Assembly (NCBI GenBank): GCA_040221475.1
Contig: JAVKEJ010000032.1
Coordinates: 1-64,000 of the forward strand
Direction: 5' to 3'
Length of the DNA stretch: 64,000 nucleotides
Source: WLXB01 sp040221475
GTDB lineage: Bacteria; Pseudomonadota; Alphaproteobacteria; Rhodospirillales; Rhodospirillaceae
Shown here: piece after piece, positions 40,126 to 48,735 of the stretch
Position numbering within the stretch: the stretch's first letter is position 1
How the letters are laid out: each line of letters opens with the position of its first letter
Translations under genes and position numbers: made by a program
The notes under the pieces: generated by a model
Databases searched by the model: none
Told to the model about the DNA's origin: nothing
The model's input: the letters and a program-made list of their open reading frames with translations, nothing else

Positions 40126-42243
40126 GAGGTCTTCCGGGATGGGACTTGGGGCCTCGCCGGCACAATAGCGCTGCCACATCAGGCGATAAGCCTTTTCCAG
40201 CGCCCGGGTGAACGCCGTGCCATCGCAGGCCGGAGAGGTGCGCATGGTCTCGCGCAAGGTTGATCTGAGATGTTCGCGGCGGGCGGCATCATCGGCCAGC
40301 GCGATAGCCCGAGTGACATAATCCTCGGCGTTTTCGGCGATACAGTCGATCACGCCAACTGCGGTGAGGTGTGTCATGCTGTGGCGGGAGGCGAAGCGGT
40401 CGCCATCACGTTTGGTGATCACGGGCACGCCCATCCACAGCGCTTCGAGCGTTGTCAGTCCGCCGGAATAGGGAAAGGGATCGAGGGCAATGTCGAGGGT
40501 GTTGTAAGCTTCAAGCAACTCCAGGCGCGGAATTTTGCCTTGGAGGTCGAGGCGGTCTGGTGACACGCCATGCTGTTCAAATAAACCGGCGATGCGGAGA
40601 CGGACAGAGGCATCCCCCAGATCAAAGGTGATCAGGCGCATACGGCTATCTGGCACGGCTGTCATAATTTTTGCCCAGCACGCGATAACAGATTCGTTGA
40701 TCTTGTCGAGCGTGTTGAAACATCCGAAGGTCACGTAACCAGTGCCAGAGCTGGGGCTTGGACCAATATTAGGCGTGTCGGCGAAGGGCATGACCGTGAC
40801 GTAATTGCCCAGCATATAAACCGGTTGTTCCGTCATTAAGGGCAGATCAGCCGCAACGGTTTGGCGGGTGTCGGTGATGAGGTAGTCCATCGCATCCAAA
40901 CCCGTGGTGCCAACGTATCCCGCCCAGGTCACTTGAATCGGCGCGGCACGGCCCGCAAACACCGGCAAACGATTGGGACCGGTATGACCGTCGAGATCAA
41001 TCAGGATATCGATTTCATCCCGACGCACGCGTTCAATGAGCGCGGCATGGTTGAGATCGTGAACGTGATGCCATGCCACGCCCGTGGCCTTCAGGCGTGC
41101 GGTGATGGCATCTGTCAAAGCCTCCGCTGTGGTCATGTCGGCATAGCAAACGGTTTCTATGTTGCCGCTGTTACGATGGGTTAGAACCGGCTCAACAAAA
41201 AACCCAACCGGATGACGTTTCAGATGGGGCGACAGATACGCCACCTTAAGCGTTTTGTTGGGGTCTAAAGTGCTGGGCTGCGGTGCGGTGGTGCCGTACT
41301 GCAGGCCATACTCCTGGCCATGTTGCGTATCCCAACCCCGGGCTTCGGCGAACAAGCGCTCGGGGGTCTGGCTTGGATCGTATTGCAGTTTAAAAACGAT
41401 GTTGCTGTGCGCTGCCGCATAGGTAGGCTTAATGGTGAGAACACGACGCAGTGCCTGAACAGACTCAGCTGGACGCCCCAAACTCCACAACGCGCGGGAA
41501 CGATTGTTTTCGGCCTCCGCATGCTGAGGGTTTATAACCAAAGCGTGATCGAACTGTTCAAGCGCCTGTTCAAAATCAGGAACCTTGTTATAGGCGTTGC
41601 CCAGATTGTAATGCGCTTCCGCAGAGTCCGGATCTAGGGCAACAGCCTTCAAACCGGCCGCGAGGGCACCATCGACCTCACCCAGGTCTGACAGGGTGGC
41701 GGCAAGATTGATGTGCGCCTCAGCCAAATTTGGATTGAGTTTTAGCGCCTGGGTTAACGTCTGCACGGCGTCTTCCAGCCGCCCCGTTTTGCGCAAAGCA
41801 ACGCCGAGGTTTGAATGGGCCTGCGCGTAGTTAGGATTCAGGCTGATAGATTTCTCTAACGCCGGAATGGCCGCCGCAAACTCCTGGTTCGCCGCCGCCA
41901 GCAAGGCCCAGTTGTACAGAACCCCCGGATGATCAGGGGCCAGCATCTTGGCCTGGTCAAGCACCGGCGCCGCCTCAACCAGGCGGTCTTGCTCAACCAG
42001 AAGCGCGCCCAGGTTGCTGAGCGCGCCAACCTGCTGAGGGTCAAAATTGAGAGCGTCGCGAAAATGATGTTCTGCTGCATCCGCGTTGCCGAGGTGGCGT
42101 TGGACCATGGCCAGATTGTTATGCACCGCCCCCCAGTCAGGGCGCTCGGACAAAGCCGCCATGTATAAATCGCGCGCCGTTTCAAACTGACCGGCACGCG
42201 CCGCGTCATCGGCATCTTGTTTGATCTGCTCAGGAGTGTTCAT
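40117..42243 (-). CDS. TPR-repeat O-GlcNAc transferase-like glycosyltransferase (GT41), copy 1
   Basis: A 708-residue protein. About eight tetratricopeptide repeats fill residues 1-300 (for example the NYAQAHSNLGVALRKTGRLE unit). The catalytic part follows with GT41/SPINDLY motifs: LKVAYLSPHLKRHPVG, DILIDLDGHTGPNRLPVFAG, QVTWAGYVGTTGLDAMDY, YVTFGCFNTLDKI and LDPFPYSGGLTTLEALWMGV. GT41 enzymes add GlcNAc or related sugars to Ser/Thr of proteins; the bacterial targets are mostly unknown, flagellin and adhesins being known cases. The ATG at 42243 follows GAGG; the frame is open to 42312. A second GT41 gene lies at 59.4-61.3 kb. Confidence 0.92.
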   Translation of the reverse strand: MNTPEQIKQDADDAARAGQFETARDLYMAALSERPDWGAVHNNLAMVQRHLGNADAAEHHFRDALNFDPQQVGALSNLGALLVEQDRLVEAAPVLDQAKMLAPDHPGVLYNWALLAAANQEFAAAIPALEKSISLNPNYAQAHSNLGVALRKTGRLEDAVQTLTQALKLNPNLAEAHINLAATLSDLGEVDGALAAGLKAVALDPDSAEAHYNLGNAYNKVPDFEQALEQFDHALVINPQHAEAENNRSRALWSLGRPAESVQALRRVLTIKPTYAAAHSNIVFKLQYDPSQTPERLFAEARGWDTQHGQEYGLQYGTTAPQPSTLDPNKTLKVAYLSPHLKRHPVGFFVEPVLTHRNSGNIETVCYADMTTAEALTDAITARLKATGVAWHHVHDLNHAALIERVRRDEIDILIDLDGHTGPNRLPVFAGRAAPIQVTWAGYVGTTGLDAMDYLITDTRQTVAADLPLMTEQPVYMLGNYVTVMPFADTPNIGPSPSSGTGYVTFGCFNTLDKINESVIACWAKIMTAVPDSRMRLITFDLGDASVRLRIAGLFEQHGVSPDRLDLQGKIPRLELLEAYNTLDIALDPFPYSGGLTTLEALWMGVPVITKRDGDRFASRHSMTHLTAVGVIDCIAENAEDYVTRAIALADDAARREHLRSTLRETMRTSPACDGTAFTRALEKAYRLMWQRYCAGEAPSPIPEDLLK

Positions 42244-42296
42244 CGGCCTCGGGTATTCCTGTTCACGCGTTTTAGATTTTTCCTGCTCACAGTTAT

Positions 42297-42334
42297 TATT
42301 GACCATGTTCACTCTTGGTATTGACCATGTTCAC
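42297..42334. promoter_or_regulatory. Direct repeat of 16 bp in a divergent promoter region
   Basis: TATTGACCATGTTCAC occurs at 42297-42312 and again at 42319-42334, a 22-bp period (two helical turns). The second copy runs into CATGGTGACC, giving a partial inverted match. It lies between the GT41 gene and the divergent SDR gene. Two sites on one face of the helix suit a regulator, but a simple duplication is equally possible. Confidence 0.5.
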
Positions 42335-42445
42335 ATGGTGACCCATCCAAATATCGCGCGCCACTGACAGGTGACAGGAAGTTTCTGGACCGCCACAGTA
42401 CCCGACTATCCCGGCAGGAAAAGCCCTCATAAGGAACTTATCTTG

Positions 42446-43300
42446 ATGTCTGAGTTGTTGCACGAATCTCTGAAAGACCGCGTTGTTCTCATCACCGGTG
42501 GTGGCCGAGGGTTTGGCTGGTATATAGCAGAAAAACTGCTGCATGGCGGCGCGAAAGTCGCCCTCACCGCCAGCCGTCAACCGGAAGAACTTGAAGCCGT
42601 GCGCGCCAAGGCGGACGCCATCGCCGGACCGGGACATTGCATCACCATCCAGGCCGATGTGCGCAACTGGGACGATTGCCAGCGAACCGTGCAAGAAACC
42701 CTCGACGCCTATGGCCAGATCGATGTGCTGATTAACAACGCCGGCCGGGGCAGCCGAGAATATAAGATTAATCTGAGCAGCGGCGACACAACCAAGTTCT
42801 GGGAGGTCGATGTGGACTCCTGGCGGACCGTGATCGACACCAATCTGACCGGCGTGTTTCAGATGACCAAAGCGGTAGTGCCACATATGATCGCGCGCAA
42901 ATTTGGGAAAATCTTCAGCATCTCAACCAGCCTGACAACCATGATCGGCAACAGCCTGTCACCCTACGGGGCCTCGAAAGCCGGTTTGGAGACCGCCCAT
43001 ATTGTGTGGGCGCGCGAACTGGCGGAGCACCATGTGGACGTCAATATTTTGCTGCCCGGCGGCGCGTCTGACACCGACTTTATCCCGCAAACCATGGTCG
43101 CCGGGGATGTGGGCACGCGGGGCGATAAAATTTTACCCGGGGATGTGATTGTCCCGCCGGCCGTGTGGCTGTGCTCGGACGCCACCAATGGGCTTACAGG
43201 TCGGCGCGTGATTGCGAAATTCTGGGATCATGATGCTGCACCGGACAAGGCGTTTGAAGGCTGCCTGCAGCCCAAACATGATCATCCGGAGATTATGTAA
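42446..43300 (+). CDS. Short-chain dehydrogenase/reductase (classical SDR)
   Basis: A 284-residue NAD(P)-dependent oxidoreductase. It has the cofactor motif VVLITGGGRGFGWYIA near 13-28, the structural NNAG, and the catalytic YGASK (Tyr-x3-Lys) after ISTSLT. The C-terminal tail ends with a His/Asp-rich KHDHPEI. The ATG at 42446 follows AAGGAAC; the frame is open upstream to 42371. It converges on DUF1489 with a 1-bp gap. The substrate is unknown. Confidence 0.93.
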   Translation: MSELLHESLKDRVVLITGGGRGFGWYIAEKLLHGGAKVALTASRQPEELEAVRAKADAIAGPGHCITIQADVRNWDDCQRTVQETLDAYGQIDVLINNAGRGSREYKINLSSGDTTKFWEVDVDSWRTVIDTNLTGVFQMTKAVVPHMIARKFGKIFSISTSLTTMIGNSLSPYGASKAGLETAHIVWARELAEHHVDVNILLPGGASDTDFIPQTMVAGDVGTRGDKILPGDVIVPPAVWLCSDATNGLTGRRVIAKFWDHDAAPDKAFEGCLQPKHDHPEIM

Positions 43301-43301
43301 A

Positions 43302-43724
43302 TTAGATCAGACCGATACGGCTGAGTTCATCCCGCATCTCGGCCGGCATATCTGGATCGATATAGCCGTCCCTGGAGCTGAGATCGGGCGGTGCGTCTTC
43401 CGGTTTCAGATACCGCCAGCCTTGGAAGGGACGCTTGCGTTGAGGCGCAACCAAAACGTGCTCTGGCGAGAGTTCAATAAGGCAATAGCCACGGCCCGCA
43501 TCATCTTTTTCACGATGGAGGGCGATGATTTTCTGACGCACAGTCACAAGCCGCTTGATCACCCAATACATAGAGCCACCGTCGAGCAGGGCATCTTCGC
43601 GTTTGGGAAACATACGCGTGGTGTGTTGATAGTTCCCCGCCCCGTTCACAAACCGGGACTGGCGTGCTTTGAGGTCGTCGAGATGTTCGATCCCGACGGC
43701 AAGTTTGAGAAGATGAAGCGTCAC
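43302..43724 (-). CDS. DUF1489 family protein
   Basis: A 140-residue protein of the alphaproteobacterial DUF1489 family. Recognisable blocks are LHLLKLAVGIEHLDDL, TTRMFPKREDALLDGGSMYW, VIKRLVTVRQKI and FQGWRYLKPEDAPPDL. The function is unknown. Its start overlaps the stop of the SpoIIE-type phosphatase by 4 bp, so it is translationally coupled to it. Confidence 0.93.
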   Translation of the reverse strand: MTLHLLKLAVGIEHLDDLKARQSRFVNGAGNYQHTTRMFPKREDALLDGGSMYWVIKRLVTVRQKIIALHREKDDAGRGYCLIELSPEHVLVAPQRKRPFQGWRYLKPEDAPPDLSSRDGYIDPDMPAEMRDELSRIGLI

Positions 43725-45940
43725 GAGGGCCGAGAGTCCGAATCTAAAAGCTGTGCGTCTTCATTGTCCACAAACTTGACAACGACAAGCGTGACATCAT
43801 CCCTATAGGGCGTTTCACCGCGAAAAGCATCCAAAGCTTGAGAGACGGCGTCACAAATGGTTGCCGCTGACCGGTGGGCGTGACGGCGGACCACATCCTG
43901 TAAGGCTTTTTTACCGAACATCTCTCCAGCGGCATTGCGCGCTTCCCAGACGCCATCAGTGCCGATGACCATAATAGCGCCGACACTCCAGGACTCACGT
44001 TGCCCTTCGCGGAAATGCCAGTTGCCCTCCACACCCAGCGGAATGTCCTCACCGGCAAGCTCGGAAAAAGTATCTTCCGCTGGCTCATACACGATGACGG
44101 GATCATGCCCCGCACTGACCCACTTAACGGTGCGGGTTCGCGGCTCAATCACCATGTAGATCAGCGTCACAAACCGCCCGCCCGTGGCGTCTTCCGTCAT
44201 GTGAACATTGACGTCATCAATCACCGGGGCCAGGGATTTATACTCATGGGCCTTGGCCCGCAACAGCGCCCGGACGGTTGTCATGGTCAGGGCTGACGCA
44301 ACACCATGCCCGGTGACATCGCCAACCGCGATCCCAATGCGTGGTCCAAAGCCCGCGTGCGGCAGATGCAGATAATCAAAGTAGTCGCCACCAGTGTCAT
44401 CGCAGTAGAGGCTTCCGCCCGCAATATCTAACCCTTCAATATTGGGAGCGTGAGCGGGGAGCAGTTTTTGCTGCACTTCGGAAGCCAGCATCATGGATTG
44501 ACGGACACTGATGTTCTCACGCAATTTTGGCACCATGGCATTAAACGCCTGAGCCACATCGCCGATCTCGTCGCGGCTATACACAGGCACCTGGCTATCC
44601 ATATTACCGCGCGCCAGAGACGATGCCATCTTGGCAAGCTCCCGTAGCGGCCCGGTCACGGAACGGGACGCTGTGATGGCCAGCACGCCAACCAGAGCAA
44701 TCAAAATAACTGACGCAACGCCAGCGACTTGAATTTGGTCATCTGTCGCCTGGCCAATAAACGCCTGCGCCTGTTCGGCCATTTGCTCGACATCAGAGTA
44801 CGGCACAATATAAAGTAAGGTTGCGCCCAGGCGTTGCAGACGCCCATACACCCATAAAGAATCGCGCCCCTGGTAAGCCATGCGCCGGATACCATCGCGC
44901 TCGGTGGCAAGGTCGTTAATCAGCATATATAAGGATTCCGGGCTACCGCCCATCAGCATCTCGGGGGCAATGTTGGTATCCCAATTCACGCCCTGGGTCT
45001 GATAACCACGGTAAGCGACAATTAACAGATCAGGCTGATAACTGGGCGTATCGAAATCAAACTGGTCCGGCGAAAACACATCGCCGTCCGGTTCAGCCAA
45101 CCGGACGATGAACCCTTCTGCCGGCTCTTCGATCTGTAACTGCGCCTGAATGCGATCTAACACCGACAAAATCTGAACGTCTATGGCAGTGACCCCTGCG
45201 AAAGAGCCGTCCGTTTGATACACGGGCATCGCGGCGGTCAGGACCAACACACCTGTGGTCGCGTCAATCATGGGCGTGGTCCACACTAGCCCCCCGCTGT
45301 TTTTGGCTTGCGTGTACCAAAGACGTTTTCGCGGGTCATAGGTTTCCGGATACCCGCCATGTCCGGGATAAACGGAATGAATCCCGCTTGCTAATGCCGT
45401 ATGCTGCCAGAAAATAAGGCTTTGGTTTTCAGCCGCCAAACGGCGGTACTGTTCGCTCATGGTCGCCAGTCGCAACAGCTCCGGTGCAACAGTATTTTGG
45501 TTGATGCCTGCCGGGATAAAAAACGACTGGTGATCGGGAGAAATAGCCGCGGGCTCCCAGGTGCCATCATCCGCCAGGCGTTGATGCGTGCTGGACAACA
45601 CAGTGCCAGCTGGCCACTTCGACCGGTCATCAAAATCAGAGCTGAAATAAATCGCCCCGGGGTTACGGGGACGGCGGTTGGCTAAGCGCCGCTCAACTTC
45701 AGCCGCCTGCACGCGCAGGGTCAACTCGACCAGCCGTTGCTCTTGAAACAGGATCGTTGTTCCCAGTCTAACGGCCTGATGCAACTGGGATTCAAACTGG
45801 TCCGCAACGGCAGCCCGGCCGCGTTCCGCGATGGCCATACCCAACCGCTCTGTGGCAACTTGCGATCGCCAGCTTAAGGCCACCAACGGCAACACCGCGA
45901 TGATCACAAGAAGAAAAAAGAGTTTGGCTTGAATGCGCAT
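43721..45940 (-). CDS. Membrane PP2C/SpoIIE-type phosphatase with CACHE and HAMP domains
   Basis: A 739-residue signalling protein. It has an N-terminal membrane helix (residues about 6-24), and a large periplasmic sensor of double-CACHE type (for example YDPRKRLWYTQAKNSGGLVWT and VLTAAMPVYQTDGSFAGVTAID). A second helix is near 400, then a HAMP linker (SLARGNMDSQVPVYSRDEIGDVA). The C-terminal RsbU/SpoIIE phosphatase domain has GGDYFDYLHL and AVGDVTGHGVASALTM metal-binding blocks. Such proteins dephosphorylate anti-sigma-factor antagonists in response to an outside ligand. No STAS or HPK partner is nearby. It follows the degenerate EAL-like gene by 86 bp, with a hairpin between them. Confidence 0.92.
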   Translation of the reverse strand: MRIQAKLFFLLVIIAVLPLVALSWRSQVATERLGMAIAERGRAAVADQFESQLHQAVRLGTTILFQEQRLVELTLRVQAAEVERRLANRRPRNPGAIYFSSDFDDRSKWPAGTVLSSTHQRLADDGTWEPAAISPDHQSFFIPAGINQNTVAPELLRLATMSEQYRRLAAENQSLIFWQHTALASGIHSVYPGHGGYPETYDPRKRLWYTQAKNSGGLVWTTPMIDATTGVLVLTAAMPVYQTDGSFAGVTAIDVQILSVLDRIQAQLQIEEPAEGFIVRLAEPDGDVFSPDQFDFDTPSYQPDLLIVAYRGYQTQGVNWDTNIAPEMLMGGSPESLYMLINDLATERDGIRRMAYQGRDSLWVYGRLQRLGATLLYIVPYSDVEQMAEQAQAFIGQATDDQIQVAGVASVILIALVGVLAITASRSVTGPLRELAKMASSLARGNMDSQVPVYSRDEIGDVAQAFNAMVPKLRENISVRQSMMLASEVQQKLLPAHAPNIEGLDIAGGSLYCDDTGGDYFDYLHLPHAGFGPRIGIAVGDVTGHGVASALTMTTVRALLRAKAHEYKSLAPVIDDVNVHMTEDATGGRFVTLIYMVIEPRTRTVKWVSAGHDPVIVYEPAEDTFSELAGEDIPLGVEGNWHFREGQRESWSVGAIMVIGTDGVWEARNAAGEMFGKKALQDVVRRHAHRSAATICDAVSQALDAFRGETPYRDDVTLVVVKFVDNEDAQLLDSDSRPS

Positions 45941-45958
45941 GACGTTCCTAGGTAGCCA

Positions 45959-46006
45959 TGAAGGCAAGCGCAGGGTCAACAGCAAGTGTTGTAGGGAAAG
46001 CCTTCA
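45959..46006 (-). promoter_or_regulatory. Intercistronic hairpin upstream of the SpoIIE-type phosphatase
   Basis: Outer arms TGAAGGC and GCCTTCA enclose an inner hairpin CAACA-GCAAG-TGTTG in the 86 bp between the EAL-like gene and the phosphatase gene. There is no T run, so it is not a classic terminator. It may be an mRNA-processing or attenuating structure. Confidence 0.35.
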
Positions 46007-46026
46007 CAAAACTGATGGCCTTAAAC

Positions 46027-47265
46027 TCAGACCTCGCCTTTGAGCATGTCATCAATCAGGAAGCCCTGATACATGGTGATTCCCATGCCATTACCAACTT
46101 CCAGAGCACGCTCCTGATCGACCCGAATGAGAACCGGTAAAACACCAGCCGCCATAAGATTTGTGATCGCCTTTTCCCGTTCGTGCAGCACTTCCTCAGC
46201 CCCATTGCGCCAGTGAATTTTGGCAATGCTGGCCCCCAAGAAGTCGAGATCTACCAAACCCACCGTCTGCGGAAAAATCTGGTCAACGGCAATGTGAGCC
46301 CCTTTGGCACGAATTAATCCACGCGCGACCTGAAACTCATCAAAGTTTTCAACGATGTTGGATTGACGGAACTCAAACACGACCTGTTGCAAGGTCGATT
46401 CCGGCGTCCGCTCGATAAAGTTTTCAAACGCCTCGGTGAAAACGCTTTCCACATTGAGGTTGAGAGAGACACGAAGCTCGCCAAGCTTCAGGCTGTCAAA
46501 AGCCTGGAGGAGGATTTGATCAAGGACGAGTGTAAACTCGTTAAACAGACGTCCACTGCCACGCATTTCCACATCGACGAAGAGCGGTTTTCTGAGCAGG
46601 TCCATGCTGATGAAGTATTCGGTCATCACCGGTTCAGGCGGACGGCCATCAACCGCCAAACAGACTTCCTGACTGCGCACAAACGTCTTAATGAATTTCT
46701 CAGAGCCAAATTTCTCATAGGCCCGCATCACGTTCTTGATGTCTGCGGGCGTCAGGGGGCGTAATTTTTTGTCCCCGGCAGACTTCGCACTTTCCTGGTT
46801 GGCCAACTCAGCATACTTGGCAATGCGGTCGGCGGCGGAGCGATAATTGCCTTGCAGTTCATAACTCAGCACCAAACGGGTTTGATCGATGGTGCCGAAG
46901 CTGCCTGGGAAATGCCGCTCAAAGGTGCGCAGCATTTCAACCTTAAGGTCGCGCACCGTTCCAATCATGGCGGTTTCAGGGAGTTTTGCCAAAATCGCAA
47001 AATCACACGTCGAGAGCGTGAAGGCTTTGCCGCCGCGCAGGGCCGCCTGCGCCGCCACGCCATCTTTGATTTGTTCGACCAGCGGGGGGGTGCGCTTACT
47101 TTCGGGCAGTGCGCTAGAAACACTGATCACAACAAACACTATGTTGGCGACGGGAGACTCTCGCCACCGGCCCATTTCACGCACGAGGTCAGATAGCGTT
47201 CCGACCGTTGGGCCGCCGCCAAGTCCGCCTTGCGTTGGTGTCGTTTGGGCCACCGCTTCCGACAT
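46027..47265 (-). CDS. Protein with a degenerate EAL-like C-terminal domain
   Basis: A 412-residue soluble protein with no confident family. The last about 170 residues look like an EAL phosphodiesterase fold: RVSLNLNVESVFTEAFENFI, GAHIAVDQIFPQTVGLVDLD, IAKIHW, and GITMYQGFLID near the C-terminus, parallel to the EAL landmarks. The EAL signature itself and the metal-binding Asp-Asp motif are missing, so it is probably a non-catalytic binder. The N-terminal half is helical, with a Gly/Pro-rich start. It precedes the SpoIIE-type phosphatase, which suggests a shared signalling role. The ATG at 47265 follows GGGA. Confidence 0.6.
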   Translation of the reverse strand: MSEAVAQTTPTQGGLGGGPTVGTLSDLVREMGRWRESPVANIVFVVISVSSALPESKRTPPLVEQIKDGVAAQAALRGGKAFTLSTCDFAILAKLPETAMIGTVRDLKVEMLRTFERHFPGSFGTIDQTRLVLSYELQGNYRSAADRIAKYAELANQESAKSAGDKKLRPLTPADIKNVMRAYEKFGSEKFIKTFVRSQEVCLAVDGRPPEPVMTEYFISMDLLRKPLFVDVEMRGSGRLFNEFTLVLDQILLQAFDSLKLGELRVSLNLNVESVFTEAFENFIERTPESTLQQVVFEFRQSNIVENFDEFQVARGLIRAKGAHIAVDQIFPQTVGLVDLDFLGASIAKIHWRNGAEEVLHEREKAITNLMAAGVLPVLIRVDQERALEVGNGMGITMYQGFLIDDMLKGEV

Positions 47266-47465
47266 GCAGATTTTTTCCCGTATCGGCTTTATAAAAACGT
47301 TCACGTCCCGTGAACAAAAACGCGCTGTTAAGTCCGAGGCTAAGTTATGCCGGAAAGTATCAGTGTTTTCGCCTAATGGTCAATTAAAGCCATGAAATAT
47401 CACGACAAAACTGGGTTTAAGTAAAGCCCGGGCATAGAACCCTAAAACCCAAATCAACCAAAAGT

Positions 47466-48698
47466 TTAGGGCGTCAGAGCCGTTGACTCACGCGTGCGCA
47501 GCGCCCGTAGCACCAAATTCGGCAATTCTGGCTCATCCCACAGAAAAGCACCGGTCTGGAAATCCAGGCCCCCTTCGCCTGTTCTCACAATCACGAGAGA
47601 TTCTGATGGAATAACGTAAACCCGCTGCCCATTGGCGCCATCAAAGTAGACCACGTCCCGGGCCTCAAACGGCTCAGAATGGGGCACATGCGCTCCAACC
47701 CCTTTGCCATAGCTGCGTTTTTCAACAAATTCCGTGCCCAACCACGTCTGATAGCCATAATTCGGGTTGTTTGGAGAGGGCGTGATCATCTCTGTCATCC
47801 ACTCCTCGGGCACCACTTGCTCGCCTTGAAAGCGGCCTTTGTTCAGATGCAGAAGCCCCAGCCGCAGCCAGTTGCGCGCTGGCGTCAGGAGTGTTCCGGA
47901 CGTTTTGGCCAAACCCCCGGGACGGTCCAACCACACCCAGGCCGGGCTTTCGGCAATTTTAGACCACAGGTTTTGTTCGAGATACGCCGCATAGGGCATT
48001 CCCACGGCACGTTCCAAAACCAAGCCAAGCAACTGCGAATTTAGATTGCTGTAGGCAAAAACGGTGTTGGGCGGATCCTCGGCAGGTGCTTTGAGGGCGA
48101 TGCTAGCCCAATCCGTGCCGATGCCCAGTTTCATGTTGTCGCCCAGAGGGCTGAACCCACCTGGCGCACGGCTTAGACCATGGGCCATTTGCAGCATGTT
48201 GCGGATAGTGATTTTAGAGCGATCGTCGTTCTGCCATTCCGTTAAATAGGTTGCCGCCGGTTCATCGACAGAAGGAATAAAGCCCTGGTCAATCGCGATG
48301 CCGAACAGCAGCGCCATGACGGACTTATGCATGGAGGCAGATTCCATATAGGACATTTCATCAAACCCCTGGCCATGCCATTCCAGTTGGACCGCGCCCT
48401 TATGCCAAATCAGAAGTGACATGGTGCCATTGCCTTCCGCGTAGGCTTTGAAGCTTTCAAGCGCCTCCTCTGAGAAGGTTTGCGTGTCTGCTGTCGCACG
48501 GGGGAGCGGTGCCGGTGCGCCCGGTTTCACTTCCACGACCGGTTCATACCAGGCCATATCCGTCATGGCATTTGCCATATCGCGCGTTGCCAGGCGCTTG
48601 TAGTAGCGCCAATCTGACGCTAGAAAAACAACCCCAGCCAACACCACGACCCCAAGGCTGATCGCCGTCCATTTCAGAATTTTCTTAGCTAGGTTCAT
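47466..48698 (-). CDS. Membrane-anchored serine hydrolase (beta-lactamase/DD-peptidase family), copy 1
   Basis: A 410-residue protein with an N-terminal membrane helix (residues about 10-28) and a class C beta-lactamase-like domain. The Ser-x-x-Lys motif is SMHKS near residue 121-125, and a Tyr-x-Asn motif is YSNLN near 196-200. The third box is unclear. It could be an esterase, a peptidase or a 6-aminohexanoate-type hydrolase, not necessarily a beta-lactamase. A paralogue lies 37 bp upstream and shares the whole architecture, such as the KMT-like DMANAMTDMAWYEP / DPVKDVEWYEP N-terminal segment. Confidence 0.88.
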   Translation of the reverse strand: MNLAKKILKWTAISLGVVVLAGVVFLASDWRYYKRLATRDMANAMTDMAWYEPVVEVKPGAPAPLPRATADTQTFSEEALESFKAYAEGNGTMSLLIWHKGAVQLEWHGQGFDEMSYMESASMHKSVMALLFGIAIDQGFIPSVDEPAATYLTEWQNDDRSKITIRNMLQMAHGLSRAPGGFSPLGDNMKLGIGTDWASIALKAPAEDPPNTVFAYSNLNSQLLGLVLERAVGMPYAAYLEQNLWSKIAESPAWVWLDRPGGLAKTSGTLLTPARNWLRLGLLHLNKGRFQGEQVVPEEWMTEMITPSPNNPNYGYQTWLGTEFVEKRSYGKGVGAHVPHSEPFEARDVVYFDGANGQRVYVIPSESLVIVRTGEGGLDFQTGAFLWDEPELPNLVLRALRTRESTALTP

Positions 48699-48735
48699 TT
48701 CGAACTCTCCTTAAGGTCGGACTTCGTGGCTTCGC

